Below, one piece after another: positions 55,206-62,823 of a DNA stretch of 62,823 nucleotides; within the stretch, counting starts at the first letter, position 1; the number at the start of each line of letters is the position of its first letter. Source of the stretch: Magnetococcales bacterium (GTDB lineage: Bacteria > Pseudomonadota > Magnetococcia > Magnetococcales > JADFYX01); the NCBI GenBank assembly GCA_015232365.1, contig JADFZU010000009.1, positions 1 through 62,823 on the forward strand, in the 5' to 3' direction. The notes beneath the pieces are model-generated. The model did not search any database. It was not told the origin of the DNA and saw only the letters and a program-made list of their open reading frames with translations. Made by a program: the position numbers and the translations under genes.

Positions 55206-56786
55206 TCATTTTAATTTACGCAGCTCAATCGCCTCTATAAACGCTCCCTGACCAACAAGAATATCAGCAGCAGCATCTTTGGGATCCATGGGTAGATAGG
55301 TATTGATCTCGGCTCTGCTCATATCTTTTTCAGTCTCAGCAGCCAACTCAAGATAGAGTGTCAAAGCACTGCTTTTTTCACCGTTTAAAGCTTTGTCCAT
55401 AGCCTGTTGAAAACGCAAAGCCCGCCGTACGGCAACCTGTTTGCTTAAACGGGAGAGAAGCTGGCGTAATTGAGCTGCAGCAGCCAGCTCATTACGCTTG
55501 GTAAAGGCAAACATGGTGGCCACCACCTCACGGACCATCTCTCCCTCCATGGGTATGGGCTGGCGAAGCTGTTCCACTAGATCAACATATTTTGGTTGCA
55601 GTCCTGCAGCCATAACCCGAAGACGCAGTTGCACAGATCTGGCCCCAGGCAGCCCTCTTAACAGTCGCCAAGCCTCCTCACCATTCTGCAGACGAAGGTG
55701 GGCCTTGGCTAACAGCATACGTAACAGAGGGTCAAAAGGTCTGGGCAAAAAAGAGCCGGAAGCCAAAACACCAGACTCCTGGAAAAGCCCGATAGGATTT
55801 TTCAACTCTTTTTCCAAAAGCAGGTCAAGAGCTGCCTCACGTTTTTTTGGATCAGCACCACCACGCATAAAAGTTTGAATCCCTACCAAAATAGAGGTGT
55901 CAAAGCCCTTTTTTTTGGCGTGATAGGTCACCATCCATTTTGAGACCAGCCCTTCATAAAAGTGCCGCAACCCGGGTGATGGCTTGGTTTGCAAACCTTC
56001 TTCCACAAGAGCAAAACCCTGCTGCCAACGTTGGTTTTGAATGTGCCACAGCACCAATGCCTCTATACGCTGCCGGTAATTTAGATCTTTAGCAGAGAGT
56101 TTAATGGAGGCTAAGTGGGTTAGATAGCTGTCTGCTGCCCCATCATCACCCTTTAGGTTTGCCAGCTTGCCAAGAGCAATAATCAGCAGAGCGTCAGGTC
56201 GGGGCCGGTCACTCTCCTGGGCATAGATATTCAGCAGTAACTCCGCCTCAGCAATCTCACCGGCAGCCAGGGCCGTCAAACCCAGCCCACGTTGTGCTGC
56301 AAACTGTTGGGGATGCCCCCCATGCTGCACCATAAATTTGGAATAACTATCACGAGCTTTGGTAAAACTGTTTGTTGCAAGATAACTATCGGCCATAAAA
56401 AGCCAAAGCGTCGGTTGGGAGTCAAAGATTTGCGGCGGTAGCCCTTCAAGGATGGTAAGTGCTTGGGTGTGGCGATCAAGTGCGATTAAAGCTCCCACCT
56501 GCACCTTTGTCCATTTTGCAGTGAGTAGGTCTGCACCGCTACGGTCGAGAACTTCGTTGGCAATACGCAGGGCTAAAGATGGCGTGCCCCTTTCCAACAG
56601 GTTTTGTGCTACCTCTGGAGGTAGAACCAAACCGACATCTTGAGAGCCGAATCCAGTAAGAGCCTCTTCGGCAATAGATGTGTGACCAATAGGCTGAGTA
56701 GAAGCCAGGTCAGGAGATAATAGAATAAGACTGGCAACTGCAACAAAAAGCATCTGCCGTAGGTTAATGTTTAAGATATCTATCAC
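55206..56786 (-). CDS. Periplasmic TPR-like repeat protein
   Basis: A 526-residue protein with a signal peptide ([20 protein letters not shown]). Helix-turn-helix repeats of TPR type follow (residues about 60-270: [58 protein letters not shown]), with more degenerate helices to the end. No enzyme motif. The start is the GTG overlapping the panD stop (GTGA), and the first ATG is 12 codons in. It is the last gene of the pan operon, an odd place for a periplasmic scaffold. It may have its own function in envelope complexes. Confidence 0.75.
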   Translation of the reverse strand: MIDILNINLRQMLFVAVASLILLSPDLASTQPIGHTSIAEEALTGFGSQDVGLVLPPEVAQNLLERGTPSLALRIANEVLDRSGADLLTAKWTKVQVGALIALDRHTQALTILEGLPPQIFDSQPTLWLFMADSYLATNSFTKARDSYSKFMVQHGGHPQQFAAQRGLGLTALAAGEIAEAELLLNIYAQESDRPRPDALLIIALGKLANLKGDDGAADSYLTHLASIKLSAKDLNYRQRIEALVLWHIQNQRWQQGFALVEEGLQTKPSPGLRHFYEGLVSKWMVTYHAKKKGFDTSILVGIQTFMRGGADPKKREAALDLLLEKELKNPIGLFQESGVLASGSFLPRPFDPLLRMLLAKAHLRLQNGEEAWRLLRGLPGARSVQLRLRVMAAGLQPKYVDLVEQLRQPIPMEGEMVREVVATMFAFTKRNELAAAAQLRQLLSRLSKQVAVRRALRFQQAMDKALNGEKSSALTLYLELAAETEKDMSRAEINTYLPMDPKDAAADILVGQGAFIEAIELRKLK

Positions 56787-57163
56787 GCTGCTTGGGCAGG
56801 AATGGCACTACCTAATCGTTTGATTTTATTAGATTCGTCCACATATACCAATTTTGGTTTATGGTTGTCTGCCTCAGCTTCACTCATACGAGCATAGGCG
56901 GCAATAATAAGAATATCCCCCTTTTCTGCTTTGTGGGCTGCAGCTCCGTTGACTGAAATCATGCCGCTGCCGCGTTCGCCAAGAATAGCATATGTGACAA
57001 ACCTTTCACCGTTGGTAACATTCCAAAGGTGGATCTCCTCATACTCTCGAATCCCAGAGGCATCAAGAAGATCTTGGTCAATAGCACAAGAACCTTCATA
57101 GTGGAGATCGGCATCGGTAACTGTTGCCCGGTGAATCTTACATTTTAATAAAGAGACATCCAT
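56783..57163 (-). CDS. panD: Aspartate 1-decarboxylase
   Basis: A 126-residue pyruvoyl enzyme converting L-aspartate to beta-alanine for pantothenate. Self-cleavage site Gly24-Ser25 is present (YEGSCAID), and Lys9 and Tyr22 flank the active site (KCKIHRA, LHYEGS). Conserved [19 protein letters not shown] and [12 protein letters not shown] match the family. The ATG follows the panC TAG with no gap (TAGATG). The stop overlaps the GTG of the TPR gene. Confidence 0.97.
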   Translation of the reverse strand: MDVSLLKCKIHRATVTDADLHYEGSCAIDQDLLDASGIREYEEIHLWNVTNGERFVTYAILGERGSGMISVNGAAAHKAEKGDILIIAAYARMSEAEADNHKPKLVYVDESNKIKRLGSAIPAQAA

Positions 57164-58033
57164 CTATCCATTTCCCTCATTTATAGCAGTTTCTTGATTC
57201 AGCAGCATATTATCAATCAAACGGGTTTTTCCAACCTTGGCAGCTATCAGCATTACTGGGGTCTGCCCACTCCACTCTTTGACCAAAGTCTCAGAGTGGC
57301 GAACCTCTACATAGTCAATCTTCTCAATTCCGGCCGCAAGGAGAACTTGACGTGCACTATCTTCCAATATTTTAGAATCACTCTCCCCATCTTGGTAGAG
57401 AGTTTTAGCAGCAGTCAAAGCCCGGTAAAGAGCTGTTGCCTGCTCTCTCTCCACGGCTGTCAGATAGCTGTTACGGCTTGATAGTGCCAAACCATCTTGT
57501 TCCCTGACTATAGCAACACCAACCACCTCTACGGCCATAGCCAGATCACGAACCATCTGCTTAATCAAGGTAAACTGTTGATAATCCTTAACTCCAAAGT
57601 AGGCCCGACGGGGGCGTACCAGATTAAGAAGTATACTAACTACCGTTGCCACCCCTTGAAAATGGCCCGGCCTGGATGCTCCACACAACTGGGAGGCCAG
57701 CGGTTCCACTCTGATAAAAGTTTGGCCTCCAGGAGGATAAACTGTCTCAGTACTGGGAAGAAAAACCGCATCACAACCAACCTCTTCCAACTTTGCCCGG
57801 TCTTCAGTAAAGGTCCGAGGATATTGAGCAAAATCCTCTCCCGGACCAAACTGGGTCGGGTTGACAAATATTGAGACAATGGTTTTAGAACAGCTTTTCT
57901 GGGCCTCGGCAACCAGAGACAGGTGTCCTGCATGGAGTGCACCCATGGTCGGAATAAAACCAACCTCATCTCCCTGCCGATTACACTCTTCCAGCCAACC
58001 ATCTAATGTTTCGCGGTCTTTGATGACTTTCAT
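57164..58033 (-). CDS. panC: Pantothenate synthetase (pantoate-beta-alanine ligase)
   Basis: A 289-residue ATP-dependent ligase joining pantoate and beta-alanine. The HIGH-type motif is PTMGALHAGHLSLV, the KMSKS-like loop is LALSSRNSYL, and FGVKDYQQF and IVREQDGLALS are family signatures. It overlaps the panB stop by four bases (ATGA) and abuts panD, so the order panB-panC-panD is a single operon with all the enzymes from ketoisovalerate and aspartate to pantothenate except ketopantoate reductase. Confidence 0.97.
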   Translation of the reverse strand: MKVIKDRETLDGWLEECNRQGDEVGFIPTMGALHAGHLSLVAEAQKSCSKTIVSIFVNPTQFGPGEDFAQYPRTFTEDRAKLEEVGCDAVFLPSTETVYPPGGQTFIRVEPLASQLCGASRPGHFQGVATVVSILLNLVRPRRAYFGVKDYQQFTLIKQMVRDLAMAVEVVGVAIVREQDGLALSSRNSYLTAVEREQATALYRALTAAKTLYQDGESDSKILEDSARQVLLAAGIEKIDYVEVRHSETLVKEWSGQTPVMLIAAKVGKTRLIDNMLLNQETAINEGNG

Positions 58034-58836
58034 GTGTCCTGGCTGTGCTCTAAACCAGGAAACTCACCAAGACGAACCTCTTTAGCATACTGCTCCAGAG
58101 CTGACTGAATAAGCTCGCCGCCCTGCATATACTGTTTGACAAACTTGGGTTTTATATCACCGTAAAACCCTAATAGATCATAGAGAACCAGCACCTGTCC
58201 ATCACACTCAGCCCCTGCACCAATACCGATGCTGGGAATTTTCAAAGCTTGGCTTATCCTGCTGGCAAGCCCCCGGGGAATACCCTCCAAAACCACGGCA
58301 AACGCCCCTGCCGCCTCAACTGCCAGAGCATCAGCCATAATCTGCTCCGCCTCTGAGTCGCTCCTGCCCTGCATCTTGAAGCCGCCAAAATATTTCACCG
58401 ATTGTGGTGTTAAGCCTACATGGGCAACAACCGGAATCCGCTGGGCAGTTAAAAATTTAATGGTCTCAGCAACAGCCTGCCCCCCCTCAATTTTCACCCC
58501 GTCACAGCCGCTCTCTTTCATGACCTTGATCGCTGCGGCCATAACCACTTCTTTAGGGCTTTGACATACCCCAAAAGGAAAATCACAAACCACCATTGCC
58601 CGCTCGCTGCCACGAACTACGGCTGTGGTATGGTAGATCATCTCTTCTAAGGTTACCGGCAGCGTTGTCTCATGGCCTTGTACCACCATGCCAAGGGAGT
58701 CGCCGACAAGAATTATATCCACCCCGGCCCGGTCAACCAGCTTGGCAAAGGTATAGTCGTAAGCAGTCACCGAGACAATACGCTGGGCAGACTCTTTCAT
58801 CCGGGCTAATGCAGGTACAGTTACGCGGCGGCCCAT
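58030..58836 (-). CDS. panB: 3-methyl-2-oxobutanoate hydroxymethyltransferase
   Basis: A 268-residue TIM-barrel enzyme that transfers a hydroxymethyl group from methylene-THF to ketoisovalerate. Motifs: VTAYDYTFAKLVDRAG, VGDSLGMVVQGHETTLPVT (metal and substrate site), VKIEGG, VVAHVGLTPQS, and SIGIGAGAECDGQVLV. A near-perfect AGGAGG lies 6-8 bases before the ATG. It is the first gene of the pan operon. The 297-base gap upstream (58837-59133) should hold the promoter and shows no gene. Confidence 0.97.
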   Translation of the reverse strand: MGRRVTVPALARMKESAQRIVSVTAYDYTFAKLVDRAGVDIILVGDSLGMVVQGHETTLPVTLEEMIYHTTAVVRGSERAMVVCDFPFGVCQSPKEVVMAAAIKVMKESGCDGVKIEGGQAVAETIKFLTAQRIPVVAHVGLTPQSVKYFGGFKMQGRSDSEAEQIMADALAVEAAGAFAVVLEGIPRGLASRISQALKIPSIGIGAGAECDGQVLVLYDLLGFYGDIKPKFVKQYMQGGELIQSALEQYAKEVRLGEFPGLEHSQDT

Positions 58837-59133
58837 TCTCTGCCTCCTGCAACTATAGCCCTGAAAGCGGCTCTTGATTTAATCGGGACTAACCACAGAG
58901 GTACTCTTTCGATCAAAAGAGCGAACATCAACTTGGCTGGTTTAATGATCCCCACTGTAGTCCCGGTCCAGCAATCAAGCTTAGATCCAGGCAATCTTTG
59001 GTTCATCATGCCTATTCCTGATCAACGATCTTAACAGAACATCCAGGCCGGTAATTTGGTAGCTGCTCACAGTTTGAAATGAGTCAACTCCATGCCAAAC
59101 CTCTGTTCTATATTCTTAGCCGCTGATATATTA

Positions 59134-59643
59134 TTAAAAGCGTAAACGCTCTACACGCGCAGCATCATCAACATCTCGTAAGAGTATGTCAACTGTTTTA
59201 CCTAAAACGGGGTGGAATAAATTGGGTGATAGTTGGGATAAAGGGGTTAGGACAAAGCGACGTAAATGTAGATAAGGGTGAGGTAATATTAGACTTTTTG
59301 AGCGTATGATCCTCTGCTCATAAAAAAGCAGGTCCAGATCAAGCCGTCGTGGTCCCCAGCGTTTTTCCCGGCGGCGATTCCGTCCAAAGCTGGTCTCAAT
59401 ACGGTGTAAAATCCGTAAAATGGTTTTCGGACCACAGGATGTTTCGACTAAAACCACCCCATTTATAAACCATGGTTGACGAACCTTTCCGACTGGTTCG
59501 GTGCGGTAAGCAGAGGATTGGCCAAGCAACTTCAAGCCACGAGGATGGTTGCCAAGACGTTGAATCGCTCGCTTGTAGATGGCCTGGGCATTGCCTTGAT
59601 TGGTTCCTATGGCAATCCAGGCTAATGATTTGGCGGAGGACAA
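59134..59643 (-). CDS. folK: 2-amino-4-hydroxy-6-hydroxymethyldihydropteridine pyrophosphokinase
   Basis: A 169-residue HPPK that pyrophosphorylates the pterin in folate synthesis. Motifs: AWIAIGTNQGNAQ at the N-terminal strand, SSAYRTEPVG, QPWFINGVV, and the signature RWGPRRLDLDLLFY. HPYLHLRRFVLTPLSQL closes the active site. The only usable start is TTG at 59643: a stop lies a few codons upstream in frame and the first core strand begins at residue 8, with no ATG available. No Shine-Dalgarno is apparent, suggesting low expression. It lies 27 bases downstream of the M15 peptidase stop on the same strand. Confidence 0.93.
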   Translation of the reverse strand: MSSAKSLAWIAIGTNQGNAQAIYKRAIQRLGNHPRGLKLLGQSSAYRTEPVGKVRQPWFINGVVLVETSCGPKTILRILHRIETSFGRNRRREKRWGPRRLDLDLLFYEQRIIRSKSLILPHPYLHLRRFVLTPLSQLSPNLFHPVLGKTVDILLRDVDDAARVERLRF

Positions 59644-59670
59644 AATATCAGGTTTTCAAGGAGTAACCGG

Positions 59671-60534
59671 TTACGCCCGATTATTGACCTTGATATGCCA
59701 CGGCTCAAAACGGACACCGAGCATATTATCCTTTGGATATCTAAGTTTTAAATACCCCAAATCAACTAGCCGTTTATAGACATCGGTAGTGACGAATTTT
59801 TCGGTAAAGTTAAAACGTCCATAACCACGCTGACCAACATCAAAGTCGCTTATGCCATGAAATGAGTATCCTGGAGGGGCCAGAGATCTTGAGGCACGGG
59901 AAAGGTTGCCGTCACTCTCGTAGGTTTTATCCAAAAAGAGCATAAACTGTTTAATCACACTGCGTACGCCAGAGGTGAGAACAACTTGGTCGCCAAGCTC
60001 TGCACGAATTTTTTTATAGGTCTCCAGTGGCCGGCCTTTATAGAGATAGTTGCCAGTGTTGGGAACTTTTACCACCTCACGCAGAGGGATACGGTCGGTA
60101 AGGTTTTTCATCGGTTTTTCACCATAAAAACCGTACTCACTTGCCCGCTCGTAAAAAATCATCTCGAGAAAGTTAAGCTCCTCCATAGAGAACTGACCAA
60201 CAGAGGTGTGTTTCTGGGAAAAGCGGATGGCATTGTCAAAATCTAGAAGATAAAAATTACCAAATCCTACCAGCTTTTGTAGACGGCGAAAACGTTGCAG
60301 AGACGTGCCCAGTAGCTGGAACTGATACTCGCTGAGAAAAATATCCCCAGAGTGATCGTCATTAAACTGTCTCACCTTTTTGAGGTAAATAGATAAATCT
60401 TTTTGGCGGAATTTTGGCTTGGTCGTGGTAGGTGGTGTAGTAAAACCAGCCAAGGCAGTCTGAGGCAGGCTCATGCCGACACCAGTTGCTACCACACCCG
60501 AACCAACTTTTTGTAAAAAATCTCGTCTTTTCAT
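59671..60534 (-). CDS. Exported M15 (VanY/DacB-like) D,D-carboxypeptidase
   Basis: A 287-residue protein with a Tat-like leader (MKRRDFLQKVGSGVVATGV then an Ala-x-Ala site before GFTTPP). The C-terminal half carries M15 peptidase motifs: TSGVRSVIKQ, the zinc His and Asp in YSFHGISDFDVG, and the catalytic Glu and zinc His in FEPWHIKV. It should trim the terminal D-Ala or cross-bridges of peptidoglycan in the periplasm. The N-terminal 150 residues form an all-helical extension of unknown role. The gene lies upstream of folK and divergent from the M14 peptidase. Confidence 0.85.
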   Translation of the reverse strand: MKRRDFLQKVGSGVVATGVGMSLPQTALAGFTTPPTTTKPKFRQKDLSIYLKKVRQFNDDHSGDIFLSEYQFQLLGTSLQRFRRLQKLVGFGNFYLLDFDNAIRFSQKHTSVGQFSMEELNFLEMIFYERASEYGFYGEKPMKNLTDRIPLREVVKVPNTGNYLYKGRPLETYKKIRAELGDQVVLTSGVRSVIKQFMLFLDKTYESDGNLSRASRSLAPPGYSFHGISDFDVGQRGYGRFNFTEKFVTTDVYKRLVDLGYLKLRYPKDNMLGVRFEPWHIKVNNRA

Positions 60535-60808
60535 TTTATAGCTCGCTTAGCTTATAGACTGCCAACAAAACAGCTTACCATTACAAGGTAAACTAGCCTT
60601 TTCTTTAGCTGTCTAACCCTAAAAACCATTAGGAAACCAGTAGCTTAAACCGTGATCCAAATAAATAGAGCTTACATCTTTCTTGTGTATTCCATTCATT
60701 CGGTTATTGACGCAACAATAAAATTCCAGTAGAAACTAGAAGTTATTCTCTTTTTAAGAGCTTTTGATTGCATCTACGTTTTAAGGAACCGTATTACTTA
60801 CCAAGCTT

Positions 60809-62032
60809 ATGCAAATCCTGTTCCGGTTTTCTAAAAATCCACTTATTTTTTCAAAAAACATCTGGTTTATAAATATCGGCCGGAGATTTTGCCTTGCACT
60901 TTTGTTCGCAGGTGTTTTTTCTACTTTACTGCTCAGGCCAATGTTTTCAGAGGCTGGAGAAACAAAACAAAACAAAGCTTTAAATTCAACAGCCTTAGCT
61001 CCGCTTTCGGTTCAAGATGCACTAAAAGAGATTATAAAACAAGCCACAGTAGCCCCAAGAGTAGCACAAGGCTCTGACAAAAAAAACAAAATCATAAAAA
61101 AGGGTCAAATTCCACCTATTTCACCACCAGCCAGAAACCTGTCTGAGTCTCTCTCTGTGTCGGCTATATGTAAAAAAATTGGCGCTAAACTTGGCAGTGT
61201 TAGCGAAGAGGATTGCCTCAGCAATAATTTCACCCTTAGCGGTGGTCGCTCAAGAAACGGTCTGCCGATAATTGTTAAAGAGTATCCACCTCTGAAAAGC
61301 CGTACCCCACAAGCCAGGATTCTTCTTCTTGGCGGTATTCACGGCGATGAGTTCTCATCCGTGAGTATTATTTTCAAATGGATGCAGACCCTGAATAAGT
61401 ACCATTCAGGTCTTTTCCATTGGCGAGTTGTGCCACTGGTCAACCCTGATGGTCTGTTGCGAAAAAAATCCCAAAGGATGAACCAAAACAATGTGGATCT
61501 AAACCGTAATTTCCCCACAGCAGCTACCCATCAGGAGTGGCTTGAACAGAGCCGTAAATATTGGATAGACGAGACCAAGAGCGATCCCAGGCGTTTTCCC
61601 GGTCCTGGCCCCCTCAGTGAGCCAGAGTCCCGTTGGGTAACTGAAGAGATTGAACGGTTCAAGCCCCATGCTGTTGTTTCGGTCCACGCTCCGTTTGGCC
61701 TTCTTGATTTTGACGGACCGCCAAACATACCACCAGAAAAACTTGGCCAGCTATATCTATCTCTTTTGGGAACCTATCCCGGCTCTCTAGGCCGTTATGT
61801 CGGCTCGGTGCAGAGAGTACCGATTATAACAATTGAGTTGGAGCATGCTGGTATCATGCCGAGCAAACAGGAGGTGCGGTCTATCTGGAAAGATCTGGTC
61901 CAGTGGTTGGTGGGCCATGTTGGTGGCCGCCAGAGAGCAGACTCTAATTTGATTGAGAATCTGTTGGTTGACAAGCCCCTTAATACCAACACAAAGCCGT
62001 TAGTCAAAAAATATTCACCAGGAAAAAACTGA
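60809..62032 (+). CDS. Exported M14 zinc carboxypeptidase / murein peptide amidase-like
   Basis: A 407-residue protein. A signal-like hydrophobic segment at about 28-48 (FCLALLFAGVFSTLLLRPM) is followed by a linker. The M14 domain has zinc ligands His and Glu in LLGGIHGDEFSS, substrate Arg/Asn in VDLNRNFP, the third zinc His in VSVHAPFG and the catalytic Glu in ITIELEHAG. These match the MpaA-type enzymes that cleave gamma-D-Glu-meso-DAP peptides. Its stop overlaps the next ATG (TGATG), which starts dapC, fitting a DAP-metabolism pairing. The start ATG lacks a close ribosome binding site. Confidence 0.88.
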   Translation: MQILFRFSKNPLIFSKNIWFINIGRRFCLALLFAGVFSTLLLRPMFSEAGETKQNKALNSTALAPLSVQDALKEIIKQATVAPRVAQGSDKKNKIIKKGQIPPISPPARNLSESLSVSAICKKIGAKLGSVSEEDCLSNNFTLSGGRSRNGLPIIVKEYPPLKSRTPQARILLLGGIHGDEFSSVSIIFKWMQTLNKYHSGLFHWRVVPLVNPDGLLRKKSQRMNQNNVDLNRNFPTAATHQEWLEQSRKYWIDETKSDPRRFPGPGPLSEPESRWVTEEIERFKPHAVVSVHAPFGLLDFDGPPNIPPEKLGQLYLSLLGTYPGSLGRYVGSVQRVPIITIELEHAGIMPSKQEVRSIWKDLVQWLVGHVGGRQRADSNLIENLLVDKPLNTNTKPLVKKYSPGKN

Positions 62033-62823
62033 TGAACCCTTACCTTGATAGATTACAGCCATATCCGTTTGAAAAACTAGCTGCTTTACTTGGCGAAGTG
62101 GAGCCTAACCCTGCTCTGCAACCACTTAACCTCTCTATAGGTGAGCCAAAACATCCGGTTGCGGCTAGTTTACGCCAGTCCATGGCCGATGCCTTGGATG
62201 GAATCAGCCGCTACCCAACCACTCGTGGCATACCTGTCTTGAGGAAAGCAGCAGCTAGCTGGTTGGAAAACCGCTTTTCACTGGGTAAAGACAGCGTTGA
62301 TCCTGAGAAGAATATTCTCCCGGTCAACGGAACCCGAGAGGCTCTATTCTCAATTGCCCAGCTATTTAGCAGGGGCAGGGATGAGTCGGAAACACCGGTT
62401 ATTTTGTCCCCCAACCCATTTTACCAGATCTATGAAGGTGCGGCCCATATGGCTCAGGCCAAGCCGGTTTTTGTCAACGCTACTGCTGATAACCGATTTC
62501 TTCCTGAATATCACAAACTGCCCAAAGAGGTGTTGGAGCAGACCGAACTTCTCTATCTTTGTACCCCAGCCAATCCAACCGGAGCTGTATATAGTCTGGA
62601 ACAGCTCATAGATTTGATAGATCTAGCCGAGAGATATAATTTTGTCATCGCCTCTGATGAGTGTTATTCAGAGATTTGGTACGATAGGCCGCCATCAGGG
62701 CTTTTAGAGGCTGCCTGGGCCATGGGCTGTAAGGATTTCCAGCGCTGCTTGGTATTTCACTCCCTCTCAAAACGGTCCAATATGCCAGGTGCTCGTTCAG
62801 GTTTTGTTGCCGGTGATGCCAAG
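62032..62823 (+). CDS. dapC: Succinyldiaminopimelate transaminase, 5' part
   Basis: The first 264 residues of a PLP-dependent class I aminotransferase, cut by the window end. Motifs: YPFEKLAALLGEVEPNP (typical of DapC), LSIGEPKHPVAASL, GISRYPTTRGIPVLRKAAA, LCTPANPTGAVY, IASDECYSEIWYD, and the PLP-lysine region HSLSKRSNMPGARSG. It makes succinyl-diaminopimelate in lysine and peptidoglycan synthesis. The ATG at 62032 shares one base with the M14 stop (TGATG). Confidence 0.93.
   Translation, partial: MNPYLDRLQPYPFEKLAALLGEVEPNPALQPLNLSIGEPKHPVAASLRQSMADALDGISRYPTTRGIPVLRKAAASWLENRFSLGKDSVDPEKNILPVNGTREALFSIAQLFSRGRDESETPVILSPNPFYQIYEGAAHMAQAKPVFVNATADNRFLPEYHKLPKEVLEQTELLYLCTPANPTGAVYSLEQLIDLIDLAERYNFVIASDECYSEIWYDRPPSGLLEAAWAMGCKDFQRCLVFHSLSKRSNMPGARSGFVAGDAK

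Noticed and set aside
58821-59009. 62-codon minus-strand frame upstream of panB
   Set aside because: It overlaps the panB start in another frame across its AGGAGG site, and its sequence is not protein-like.
1-62823. CRISPR array, prophage, transposase or rRNA/tRNA genes
   Set aside because: No regularly spaced repeats, phage structural genes, complete transposases or rRNA/tRNA cores were seen anywhere in the window.

Overview
The window (about 45% GC by eye, dense coding, many 1 to 4 base gene overlaps) looks like chromosome of a motile, Gram-negative member of the Pseudomonadota. It has flagellin, periplasmic murein enzymes, a diaminopimelate pathway gene, pantothenate, folate and thiamine genes, and an unusually heavy load of signal-transduction genes. 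The N-acetylglutaminylglutamine (NAGGN) osmolyte cluster and the many hybrid kinases would fit a Magnetococcia-like bacterium. That placement is inference: there is no rRNA, tRNA or magnetosome gene here to prove it.

Layout. 1-1150: the decayed C-terminal end of a caspase-like protein and a divergent flagellin. 1754-13012: four large histidine kinases (HAMP hybrid; REC-PAS kinase; haem-motif Tll0287-like hybrid; BvgS-like hybrid). 13078-17749: the three-gene NAGGN operon. 18052-24954: a divergent locus with a TIR-TM-WD40 protein and an SGNH hydrolase on one side, and a helical repeat-SLOG-like-nucleotide cyclase plus a phosphodiester glycosidase on the other. 25075-29182: PAS-GGDEF-EAL protein, rubrerythrin, and a rubredoxin-glutamate synthase fusion. 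29292-29741: a small glycine-zipper protein. 29930-35256: an operon-like run of glycosyltransferase, radical SAM protein, 62-residue protein and two catalytically degraded RelA/SpoT-like proteins. 35403-38281: FtsY and Slt. 38491-44139: a GC-like class III cyclase, a sugar epimerase, a YaiI-type protein and a fifth kinase. 44220-51418: a 1220-residue orphan membrane protein, a cNMP-binding/hemerythrin receptor, a JAMM protease, WGR and metallo-beta-lactamase proteins, and an orphan. 51478-59643: thiD, serA, a glycosyltransferase-like gene, the panB-panC-panD operon with a TPR protein, and folK. 59671-62823: M15 and M14 peptidases and the start of dapC.

How it fits together. Nucleotide and phosphorelay signalling dominates: five histidine kinases, two class III cyclases with non-standard base-selection residues, one GGDEF-EAL protein, one cNMP-binding receptor, and two RelA/SpoT-fold proteins that have lost the catalytic residues. 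The best candidates for undescribed biology are the tandem pseudo-synthetase operon (29930-35256) and the TIR/SLOG-cyclase divergent locus (18052-24954). A dispersed palindromic element with CTGCCGAATC-type ends occurs as three long copies (near 4.2, 22.2 and 38.3 kb). It also occurs as single ends placed exactly at the stop codons of at least three minus-strand genes.
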